A stretch of 64,000 nucleotides of DNA from Orientallactaga sibirica (Eukaryota > Chordata > Mammalia > Rodentia > Dipodidae): NCBI GenBank assembly GCA_036365145.1, contig JAEOAD010000048.1:16871001-16935000 (forward strand). The letters are read 5' to 3'. The notes under the pieces were generated by a model, which was not told the DNA's origin, did no database searches, and worked only from the letters and a program-made list of their open reading frames with translations. The first letter of the stretch is position 1, and every line of letters starts with the position of its first letter. The position numbers were made by a program, and so were the translations under genes. This document shows positions 47,821-57,075 of the stretch, in pieces.

Positions 47821-48000
47821 ATTAGACATGGCATAATTGGTAATTAGAGTCAATACCATGAATATTAATGGACATATTGAACTTAAAATGCAGGACTTGT
47901 GCCAGAGTTATTAAACAATTAATTATGCAAATACTTCCTCCAGATGCCCTAAATTTTAATCATATTAACATTTAGTTTATACAAAGTCTAATTCCCACAT
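47821..48000. promoter_or_regulatory. Homeodomain/octamer motif cluster
   Basis: AT-rich, repeat-free. It contains TTAATTA (47919-47925) overlapping ATGCAAAT (47925-47932), an exact POU octamer, plus GGTAATTAG near 47840 and other TAAT sites. Motif content alone does not prove an enhancer. Confidence 0.3.
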
Positions 48001-48916
48001 ACAAATTGATTTGGAGAATTGTTTCCTCATATTAGTCATTGGAGCAAAAGCCTTCGTGCTCCTCACACTTCACTGTGGAAATATACAGGAACACTTCCCT
48101 TTTGGAAGAAACAAGATGACATCTATGTCATCTTCCGTGTCACATGGAAAATGGACTGACAGAGTACCAGGAAGCAGGCTTGCGCCATCCCTGGCCTGGT
48201 GCTGCATGTGTGTGGTTCCAGTGGGTGTCCACCATGGACACAGATGGGCAGTGAGAAGAAAAGAAGCTTCTTCGGATCCCACTGCATGGGAAGCAAGGAA
48301 GACCAGCCAGAACCCAAGAGCTGGGTGCGTTTTCTACACTTGCTGGCTCTACTGAGGGGTTGGGGTTGGCTGAGAAAGACAAAACACTCCTGAGAGGAGC
48401 TTAAGTGTAAGCAGGGCCATGTATTAACAAATCTTGCTCCTGCCACTTTTGTTGTAAGTTATTGGCATGGGTTTTCTTTGACCCTCCAGAGTCTCTTCTT
48501 GTCCCATCTTGTCATGTTTCCTCTTCATCCTCCATATTGCTTCGTACTCTTCTGAGGGGTTATATGCCACCCTTTCCATTACTTTCCCCCCAGAGGTCCA
48601 TTCTTCGAGTCCTTTTTCCTTTATGATGTAGTTCATGTCTATTCTGTGATGCCCTAGAAATCTTAAGTGTTGTCGCCTTGGCTCCGTCTCTCTCAGCTCC
48701 TCTCATGCCTATTTTACTGCAGCACGTATTGCACCCCGTGGTGTGCACATTAAAGCACTTCTGTGGCTCTTGCCCACTCCCACTGAGAAACTGACCTGGT
48801 GTTGAAGAACAGCTCTTCAACCTTTCAGGGACCCATGTTTGACTCCTGAGTTCTGAATTATTTAGTTAAAAGAAAAATAGGGTGTTTTCATCAACTTAAA
48901 AAATTTTGTCCTCTTT
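48001..48916. other. Unassigned sequence
   Basis: No repeat recognised. A 70-codon minus-strand ORF (48424-48636) has a charged, protein-like composition (Lys/Glu/Met/Arg-rich) but matches nothing I can name. Confidence 0.4.
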
Positions 48917-49138
48917 GGGGCTGGAGAGATAGCTTAGTAGTTAAGGCACTTGCCTGTAAAGCCAAAGAACCCAGGTTCAATTCCCCAGGACCCATGTAAG
49001 CCTTGATGCACAAGGTGGTGTATGTGCCTGGAGTTCATTTGCAGAAACTGAAGGCCCTGATGTGCCCATTCTCTCTCTCTCTCTTTCTCTCTCTCTGCCT
49101 CTGTATCTCTCAAATAAATAAAAATTTTTTAAAAATTG
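48917..49138 (+). repeat. DIP SINE, short subfamily
   Basis: GGGGCTGGAGAGATAGCTTA, GGTTCAATTCCCCAGGACCC, GTTCATTTGCAGAAACTGAA, AAATAAATAAAAA tail. Flanks AAATTTTGTCCTCTTT / AAAATTGTCTTTTT. Confidence 0.95.
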
Positions 49139-49736
49139 TCTTTTTAAATTAGTATACAAAGTATTGGTTCCATTATAACATTTTCAAATGCTTTGTTGAC
49201 CCCTCCTTCCTCATTCTTCTCCCCTACCTCTCTACCCCATTCCCCCCATTGACTTCCACTTCTAGTAGCCTCCTTTCTGCTTGCATGTCACATATGTTCT
49301 GTTACCCTACCTCCTTCCTCGATGTCTTTTTTCCTCTCTCATGGTGTCTTGCTACGTTCATGACTTATAACCACATATATATATATACTAAAAGCTAGGA
49401 TACACTTATAAGAAAACATAGATGGCATATACCTTTCTGAGTCTAAGTCACCTTGCTTAACATAACTATCTCCAGAGCCACCCATTGTCCTGCAAATTTT
49501 GTAATTTCAATTTTTATGGCTGAATAAAATTCCGTTGCACCACACTTTTCTTATCTGTTCACCTGTTGATGTTAACCAGTTGATCTGTTACCTGTTGATG
49601 AACATCTAGGGTATTTCTATTTCCTTCCTACTGTACATAGAGTAGCAATAAGCACGGTTGTGCAAATATTGGATATAGAGTCTTTTGGGTATATTGGTGT
49701 AGCTGGGTCACATGGTAGTTTTATTTTTAATTTAAT

Positions 49737-49945
49737 TTAATTTTAAAATATATTTATTTATTTATATATTTGAGAGAGAGAGAGAGAGATTATGGTCATA
49801 CTAGAACCTCTTGCCTCTGAAAATGAACTCCAGGTGCCTGCACCACTTTGCACACCTGGGGCTTTATGTAGGTACAGAGAAATCAAACCCAGGTCAACAG
49901 GCTTTGCAAGAAAGCACCTTTAACCACGGAGACATTTCCTAACCT
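49737..49945 (-). repeat. DIP SINE, diverged
   Basis: TTTATTTATATATTTGAGAG, CTCTGAAAATGAACTCCAGG, and a degraded head complement (GACATTTCCTAACC). Confidence 0.88.
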
Positions 49946-49973
49946 TATTGTTACTTTTAAAGGAAACCTTTGG

Positions 49974-50130
49974 TCTGGGGAGATCGCTCAGTGGTTAAAA
50001 GTGCTTGCTTGCAAATCCTGGCAATTTGGGTTCAATACCCCAGTACCCACGTGGGATAGACAGACTAGTGCATGTAGCAGGAGTTCTCCATTCCTCTCTC
50101 TGCTCACAAATAAACCATTTTTTAAAAAAA
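49974..50130 (+). repeat. DIP SINE with internal deletion
   Basis: GGTCTGGGGAGATCGCTCAG, GGTTCAATACCCCAGTACCC, then a shortened body and AAATAAACC tail. GGAAACCTT / AGAAACCTT flanks restore L1 continuity. Confidence 0.88.
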
Positions 50131-50227
50131 GAAACCTTCATACTGATTTCCATAATACCTACATTAGTTTACACTTCCACCAGCAGTTAATAAGGATTCC
50201 TCTTTCTCTATATCTTTGCGTTTGTCC

Positions 50228-50500
50228 ATGTGTGTGTGTGTGTGTGTGCGTTGTAACTTTTGATATGCATGTTCATGCATGTGTGAGTACACTTGTGTGT
50301 GAGAGTGTATATGCATGAGGAGACTGGAGGTTAATGTCAGATGTATTCCTTGATTGTTTGCCAGCCCATTTTTCTGAGATAAGGTCTCCCACTGAATCTG
50401 GAATGCACTGGTTTAGCTAGCCTAGCAGGCCAGCTAGTCTCAGGAACCTTCCCATGTTTGCATTCCCACTGCTGGGGTTAGAGGTGCACGTTGCCACACA
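50228..50500 (-). repeat. B4 SINE, partial
   Basis: (GT)n start, TATGCATGAGGAGACTGGAG, GAGATAAGGTCTCCCACTGA, CATTCCCACTGCTGGGGTTA. The tRNA-like head complement is absent. Confidence 0.7.
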
Positions 50501-50699
50501 AGAACCGGAGTACTCCTTTCTCCAAATAGTATAGAGGACACAGTCAAAAGAACAGTATCTGCCCCCTGCAGCTAACAGTGAGACTTCCGTCAAACCATCA
50601 TAGCTGTTACTGTTGTCTGGTTTTGTCCTGAACATCAACTTGCATGGAGACAACCCTCCAGGAGGACTCACATGAAATAAAACCATAAGAAAAGGGGGC

Positions 50700-51175
50700 C
50701 TACATACCAGATGCTGTATGCATCCCAACACACGTATAAAACACAATAAAACACACACCCACACAAGCTCAAGAGAATGCTCTATCATGACAACTTCTCC
50801 ATACCAGAAACCAAAGGTAGTGAAATGGCTTAAATTCCCCCCTCTCCCCAAAAAAGATTTCTTAGTCCCATTTTTGAAGAGGTTCAAGACTAAACAGAGT
50901 ACTCAAACAGAAGGGGAAGTTAATTCAAGACATGAAAAAGAAAGCTACAAAATCTATTCAAAACAGACTAGAAAGTTACTAAAATGAAAGAATACATATG
51001 TTGGAGGGAAAAATTAAAATATGAAGGGAAAATTCAGCAAGGAAATGAAGACACTGAAAAAGAATCACATTGAAATTCTGGAAAGGAAAGACTTGAATAA
51101 GTAACACAGCAGATAGCATCATCAGTAGAAGAAGAATGAATATCACACATGGAGAAAATGGTCATGGAAGTGATA

Positions 51176-51209
<34 letters not shown>

Positions 51210-51645
51210 TCAAATCTTCCAAGAAGTCTGGAAACACTCAAGTTACTAAACCTAAAATCTCATGGAACAGAAAAAGAAACTGAGATAAAATTTAATGGCT
51301 TATACAATCAATGAAATTAACCTGAGAAAGAAATAGGCTTAGATCCAAACACAGGAAGCATTTAGAATTCCAAATAAACATGACCAGAGGAGAACTCCTC
51401 ATGAAATAACATAGTCAAAATGTCAAAAATAATAGCAAAAGAAAAAAAAGCACAGAGCAATAATAATAATAAAAGCTGTAAAGGGAAAATGTCAACTAAC
51501 ATTCATAGGCCAAAACATCATGCTAACATTTGATCTGTCGATGGCAACCTTAAAAGCTAAGAACCCGTGGAACGATGTGTGTGAAGCTTTGATTGCAACC
51601 AAGATTGCTGTATCCCCAAAAGTTATCTCTTGGAATAAATAAAAA
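50700..51645 (+). mobile_element. L1 5' region fragment
   Basis: Sense-strand A-rich sequence: GAAATTCTGGAAAGGAAAGA, AACATCATGCTAACATTTGA, TGCAACCAAGATTGCTGTAT and TTATCTCTTGGAATAAATAA, typical of the 5' UTR/ORF1 region of old mammalian L1. A (CA)n run lies at 51178-51207. No intact ORF1. Confidence 0.65.
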
Positions 51646-52162
51646 CTGCTCTGTGGGCTGCTGGGGGAGAAAAGTCATCAACGTCCTTAACCAGCAACAA
51701 ACCCTGCAAACTATATCACCAGCCTTGCAGACAAGTTGAGCCCAGTGTTGTAATAGTGGTGTGACTGTGACGAGGGTAAACGTCTGCTCTGTGATTGGAT
51801 TTGACACCCACTCTACAAGAGGGTATCAGTGCCTGGTACTGAAAACCTAAGCAAAAACTTATGACATGGAAGGTCATAGTTGCTAGCAGGGAGGAGCTTC
51901 TTCTGTTTTTCAGCTAAATGGATGTGTTACGCCCATCTTTTATGTTTATCAAGTAATGTTCTCACTTTGGGTCAGAGAAGCTTCTTTTTGACTACTGGGG
52001 AGACTAAAATCTCATCACAGTGCTGAGAAGAAGCAACAGGAAAATCACTTAAATAAGATGCTTCTCTCATATTTACCAAGGCTCAAGGAACATGGCAAAG
52101 AAGGTGATGGAAAGAATGGGAGAAACGGGAGGATTGGGAGGATTGCTTTGGAATGTGGTATT
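51646..52162 (+). mobile_element. L1 3' UTR, sense (Lx-like)
   Basis: TGCAAACTATATCACCAGCC, AATAGTGGTGTGACTGTGAC, GGTACTGAAAACCTAAGCAA, AGAGAAGCTTCTTTTTGACT, CAAGGCTCAAGGAACATGGC. These match the rodent Lx 3' UTR and are the complement of the 16.8 and 34.2 kb copies. It directly follows L1 5' sequence, so the ORFs are deleted or two L1s are juxtaposed. Confidence 0.8.
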
Positions 52163-52314
52163 TTTTTTTTTTTTTTTTTGAGGTAAGGTCTCCCTCTATC
52201 CCAGGCTGACCTGCAATTTACCATGTAGTCTTAGCTTGGCCTTGAACTCAAAATGATTCTCCTACCTCGCCTTTAGAATGCTGGGATTAATGGCATACAC
52301 CACCACGCCTGGCT
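52163..52314 (-). repeat. B1 SINE
   Basis: T17, GAGGTAAGGTCTCCCTCTAT, AGAATGCTGGGATTAATGGC, CACCACGCCTGGCT. Moderately diverged. Confidence 0.94.
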
Positions 52315-52343
52315 AAGGCTTGCTTTTTAAAAATCATTTTATT

Positions 52344-52578
52344 GGGCTGGAGAGATGGCTTAGCGGTTAAGGCGCCTGCCTACTAAGCCTAAGAACCCGG
52401 TTCCAATCTCCAGGTCCCACATTTAACCAGCTGCAAAGTGACACAAGGGTGCAATGCCACACTTGACCACAAGGGGGAGCACACATCTGGATTTTGTTTG
52501 CAGCAGCTGAGACTGCTGGTGCGCCCATCTCTATCTGTCTCCCTCTCCCTGTCTCTCTCTGTCTCTCTCCAAAAAAAA
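52344..52578 (+). repeat. DIP SINE, long subfamily
   Basis: GGGCTGGAGAGATGGCTTAG, GGTTCCAATCTCCAGGTCCC, long-subfamily body, A10 tail. AATCATTTT flanks. The CTCF-like core at 52467-52480 has one change (GGGGGAGC). Confidence 0.95.
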
Positions 52579-52845
52579 AATCATTTTTTTGACTTTCTAA
52601 TGTATGTAAATATATTTTGGTCACAATCTCCTCTCCTAACTCTCTGTTGTTCCCCTTTCCCATCCCATATTCCTTCCACTGAACCCTCTCCCACCTCCAA
52701 CCAGACCTTTATACTATTTTGCTATCTTTCTTCCTTCATCATTCATGATAGCGTGTGGATGGACCTGATATTGTGCAGGTAGCCATGGCCACTGTGAGGT
52801 CACAAACACAAAGGCCACCTCAGGTCCAGAATACAACGTTCCAGT
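52579..52845 (-). mobile_element. L1 3'-end fragment
   Basis: Polypyrimidine block followed by TGATATTGTGCAGGTAGCCA and GGCCACTGTGAGGTCACAAA, parallel to the 16.8 kb copy (TTATGAGGGTCTTGCGAAGG). Diverged. Confidence 0.55.
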
Positions 52846-52847
52846 GT

Positions 52848-53010
52848 CAGGCGTGTTGGCACAGGCCTTTAATCCCAGCACCTGGGAGGCAGAGGTAGGA
52901 GGATCGCTGTGAGTTTGAGGCCAGCCTGAAACTACATAGTGAATTCCAGGTCAGCCTGAGCTACAATGAGACCCTACCTCAAAAATAAAAAAAAAAAAAA
53001 AAAAAAAAAC
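52848..53010 (+). repeat. B1 SINE, full length
   Basis: GTCAGGCGTGTTGGCACAGG, CCTGGGAGGCAGAGGTAGGA, GTGAATTCCAGGTCAGCCTG, then a long A tail. ACAACGTT / ACAACCTT flanks. Confidence 0.95.
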
Positions 53011-53589
53011 AACCTTAAAGAAGAATACAAAGAATCAAAAAAATCTTTGCAAAGGTTAACAATATTGACCAGCCTTCTAGCCAGACTAATATAAAGAGAT
53101 AACCCAAATGAATAAAGTTGGATATGAAACGGGAGTTGTTACTGTTGCCGGTAAGGAATCCAGTAGGTCATCAGGGAGCATTGAAAACTTGTATTCCAAC
53201 AAATTGGGAAATCTAGCAGAAATGTATAAATTTCTAAGTGTGTATGACCAGCCAAAAAAAAAAAAAAAACTCAGATGATATGAACCATCTGAACAGACCC
53301 TTACCAAGGAATGAAATTGAAGCGTAAATTTAAAAGTCTCCCCACAGAGAAAAGCCCATGACCAAAGCAGACAAATTTACCACTGAGTTGTACAAGAGAA
53401 AGCAATTACCGACATTTCTCAGATGGTTCCACAAAGTAGAAAGGAAAGGAACAATCACAAACTCATTTTATGAAATCAATATTACCTTGATACATCAACA
53501 AGAGGACAAGAGTCCAGTCTTTCTGATGAGCATAGATCCTCAACAAAATATTGTATAGTGCATTGAAGATCATATTAGGAAGATCATTC

Positions 53590-54030
53590 CACGAAATTCC
53601 CTGAGCCTTGGTGGGTATGCTTTAAGTCTATTTTAGTGTTGAGCTCTCAACAGCTTCTGGATTTCTGCTTTGGCACATTTGAGTATCCTCAGTGTCTGTC
53701 TCCATCATCCTGGTGCAGGTTGTTAAGCTTGCTGTGGAAGCAGCACTCCTTCTCATCTCCTCAATTGCTAAATTTTGTGGAAGAGGGGGCAGAAAGAAAG
53801 AAAGAAAGAGCCACAGTATGGGAGGGAATATTCAGAGGCATTCCCCACTACAATGACTGACTGCTGCTCTCACAACTCATAACCCACAACTCCATGGTGA
53901 ATACCAGCAATCCCACTGAGGAGGTCCCTCAGTGGAGTGGGGGCACAGAGGAGGGAAATGATGGTACCAACACATGATGTGTCCATACAGAGTTTCTACT
54001 TAATAAAAAAAAAAAGTCAATAAAAATAAA
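53590..54030 (+). mobile_element. L1 3' UTR insertion with 5' inversion
   Basis: Flanked by an exact 10-bp target duplication AAGATCATTC (53580-53589 and 54031-54040) and ending in an A-rich tail, so the element is plus. The right part (from about 53769) is sense L1 3' UTR (GGAAGAGGGGGCAGAAAGAA). The left part is antisense (CCCTGAGCCTTGGTGGGTAT, as in minus-strand copies). The two parts are contiguous in L1 coordinates, the signature of twin priming. Confidence 0.85.
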
Positions 54031-54489
54031 AAGATCATTCATCACAACCAAGTTGGTTTTCTCCACAGGGATGCAAGGTTGGTTCAACGTGTACAAACTA
54101 GTAAATGTATTCTCTATATTAATAGATTTAAAGACAGAAACCACATGACCATCTTGATAGATGCACAAAGGCATTTGACAAAGTTCCATACACCTTCATA
54201 ATAAAAGTCCTGAAGAAACTAAGAATAGCTGGAACATGCATTAACATAATAAAAGCTTTGTCTGAAAAACCTTTAGCCAACTACACTAAGCAGGGAAACC
54301 TAAGTTTCCTCTACAACCTAGAACAAGACAATGGCCGTCTCTCTCTCTCCTCTCGTACTCATTGCTCCAAGTCTTAGCTATAGCACTGGGACAATAGAAA
54401 AGTATAAAAAAGATTAAAAATTGGAAAGGAAGATGTTAAACTATCTCTATTTGTAGATGTCATTATTTTATATTTAAAAGACCACTGGG

Positions 54490-54492
<3 letters not shown>

Positions 54493-54530
<38 letters not shown>
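54493..54530. repeat. (CA)n microsatellite in L1
   Basis: About 19 CA units interrupting L1 ORF2 sequence. Confidence 0.95.
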
Positions 54531-54533
<3 letters not shown>

Positions 54534-54810
54534 TGAATCTGATAAACCCTTTCTCAAAAGAATAAAATATCTAGGAATAAATCTAACCAAGGAAGACCTC
54601 TGTAAGGAAAACCTTAAAACACTTAAAAATAAAGAAGACAAAACAATCCTAAAATTCATATTGAAACACAAAGAGAACCATCCAGAGGCACCACATTGCC
54701 TGACTATTCTACATAGCAACCAAGATAGTATGGTCCTGGCACAAAACAGGCATGTAGACCAGTGGAAATAATAGAAGACCCAGCAATAAACCCACACAGC
54801 TATGGGCACA

Positions 54811-55077
54811 TATTTATTTATATACTTATTTATTTATTTGAGAGAGAGATAGAGAAAAGGCAGAGAAAGAGAAAGAGAAAAAAAGAAGAAGAAGAGGAGG
54901 AGGAGGAGGAAGAAGGAGAAAGAGAATGGGCATGTGAAGGCCCCTAGCCATTACAAATGAACTCCAGATGCATGAGGCCCCTTGTGCATCTGGCTTACGT
55001 GGGTCCTGGGGAATTCAACCTGGGTCCTTAGACTTCATAAGTAAGTGCCTTAAACATTAAGCCATCTCTCCAGCCCC
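54811..55077 (-). repeat. DIP SINE, short subfamily
   Basis: TTATTTATTTATTTGAGAGA, an expanded GAA/GAG purine tract (54880-54925), ATGAGGCCCCTTGTGCATCT, AAGCCATCTCTCCAGCCCC. L1 resumes at TGGACACCTAATTTTTGAC. Confidence 0.94.
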
Positions 55078-56329
55078 TGGACACCTAATTTTTGACAAAG
55101 ATATCAAAAACATATACAAGGGGAGAAAAAGCCTTTTTCAATAAATTGTCCTGACAAAACTGGTATATGCCTCTGCAGAAGAATGGAATGAATCCATCTC
55201 ATTCACTCTGTACAAAAATCAATCCAAACTGGATCAAAGCTCTTCATTTAAAATTGAAAGTGCTGAAATGGCTAAAGGGAAAACACTTTAGGGATAGGCA
55301 AAAATGTATCTGACTAGAATTGCAATAGTACAGGAAATAGCCTCAAGAATTGACAAGTGGGATTACATGAAATTAACAAACTTCTGCATAGCAAAATAAA
55401 CTATAAACAGAGTGAACAGACAATTTAAAGAATGGGAGAAAACATTTGCCAGCTATACTTCAGATAAGTGGTTAATTTCTAGGTTATATTTTTTAAAACT
55501 ATAAAAATTAAACACTAAATCCCCCCTGCCAATTAATAAATGAACAAAAGAACTTAACGGGCATTTCTCAAAAGAAAAAGAACCACAAATGTTCAATAAA
55601 TATTTCTAAAAGTTTCAATCAGAGAAATGCAAATTTAAACTACTTTGAGATTCCATCTCACCCCAGTCTTAATGAGCGCCATCGAGAAAACAAATGATAA
55701 CAAATGCTGATGAGAATGTGAGGAAAAGGATCTCTTATCTGCTGTTGGTGGGAGGGAGGGAAAACTAGTGCAGCCATTATGGAAATTAGTGTGGAGGTTC
55801 CTCACAAAGCTAAAAATAAATATACCATACAACACAGTTACACAAGCCTTGAACATTTACCCGAGGGACTCTGCACTCTACTACAGATATTGCACATTCA
55901 TGTTTACTATCTCCTTCACAACAACGAGGAAATAGAATCAGCCTGGTTGTCTCTCAACAGATGAATGGACAATGAAAATGTGGCTCGTATAGACGGAATT
56001 TTATTCAACCATAGAGAAAAATTAATTACGAAATTTCAGGAAAATTGATGGAAGTGGGAAACATATTAAGTGAGGAAACCCAGGCTCAAAAAACACAAAT
56101 ACTGTTTATTCTGTTATATGTGGAACTCAGCCTCTAACTATTAGATATGTTCTGTAGGAGGGAGGAAAGGTGGGTAAAAGACAGAAACCTAGAAAGAGGC
56201 TCCCAAGACTGAGTAAGAGAGACTTTTCTAAGGGAGGAGGGTAGAGAATGCAATAGAACACATGAGACATAAAAGCGGAAGGGGACAGTTCGGCCACAAA
56301 AGGGTGCCACACGGGAAGGGCGCAGCGTG

Positions 56330-57075
56330 CAAAGTACTGGTGTCAAATCTCCCTTTAAGGTTTGGTATGTTTCAGCCATGAATCTGTCCTGTCCTGGGAT
56401 TTTCTTTGTGGGGATACTTTCAATTACTGCCTCTAGGCCATTGCTTGGTATAGGTATGTTTAATTTTTTTTTAATTTTTAAAAATATTTTATTTATTTTT
56501 GGAGAGAGACACAGAGAGAGAGAGAGAGAGACAGAGAGAGAGGGAGAGGAAGACAGATAGAAAATGGGCACACCAGCAGTCTTTCAGCTGCTGTGAACAA
56601 AATCCAGATGTGTGCGCCCCCTTGTGGGCAAGTGTGGCATTGTGCCCTTGTGTCACTGCATCTGGCTAAACGTGGGACCTGGAGATTGGAACCAGCGTTC
56701 TTAGGCTTAGGACGCAGGTGCCTTAACCACTAAGCCATCTCTCCAGCCCTAGGTATGTTTAATTTTTTTAAATATAGCTTTTGGATTTATTTTTTGTAGG
56801 TCATATGAGTTTCGAACTTCAGCCATGTCTTATGTTTCCAAGCCTTTTGTAATATCAGTTTACGAAGTACTCCCTAACGATGCTCTGCATTTCACTAGAG
56901 TGGTAACAACTCGCTTTTCATCTGCAATTTTATTGATGGGTTTTCTCTGAATGTTACTTTGGCTAGGAATTGACCAATCTTGTTAATCTTTTTCAAAGAA
57001 CCAACTGTTTGACCCTGTGTATTAGTCCTTTAGTTTATATTTTATTAATGGTCTTGTGATGGGATGGGTATGAAT
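56330..57075 (-). mobile_element. L1 ORF2 fragment, interrupted
   Basis: Antisense ORF2: CCCTTTAAGGTTTGGTATGT, TCCTGTCCTGGGATTTTCTT, AATTTTATTGATGGGTTTTC, TTTTTCAAAGAACCAACTGT. It begins where the plus-strand L1 ends, in opposite orientation. Split by a DIP. Confidence 0.85.
56490..56749 (-). repeat. DIP SINE, long subfamily
   Basis: (GA)n start, GCGCCCCCTTGTGG at 56614-56627 (complement of the CTCF-like core), GGCTAAACGTGGGACCTGGA, TAAGCCATCTCTCCAGCCC. Target duplication TAGGTATGTTTAATTTTTTT from 56451 on the left and from 56750 on the right. Confidence 0.97.

Larger units (their letters stand above)
49140..50225 (-). mobile_element. L1 3' end, interrupted by two DIPs
   Basis: Antisense L1: TTTTCAAATGCTTTGTTGAC then a polypyrimidine block, CTTGCTTAACATAACTATCT, TTTATGGCTGAATAAAATTC, GTGTAGCTGGGTCACATGGT, and, after the SINEs, CATACTGATTTCCATAATAC and CACTTCCACCAGCAGTTAAT. 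Confidence 0.88.
53030..56320 (+). mobile_element. L1 ORF2-to-3'-end copy, degenerate and interrupted
   Basis: Sense L1 from the endonuclease-RT linker (CTAGCCAGACTAATATAAAG) through the RT region (GCACAAAGGCATTTGACAAA; catalytic box at about 54448-54475 reads FVDV where active L1 has F-x-D-D) to the C-terminal region (GTTGGTGGGAGGGAGGGAAA, TGGACAATGAAAATGTGGCT). Stops and frameshifts are everywhere. Insertions: a 5'-inverted L1 (53590-54030), a (CA)n run (54493-54530) and a DIP (54811-55077). Confidence 0.9.

Noticed and set aside
48424..48636. Charged 70-codon ORF, considered as a processed pseudogene
   Set aside because: I could match it to no protein, and no poly-A tail or target duplication flanks it. 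A protein search would settle it.
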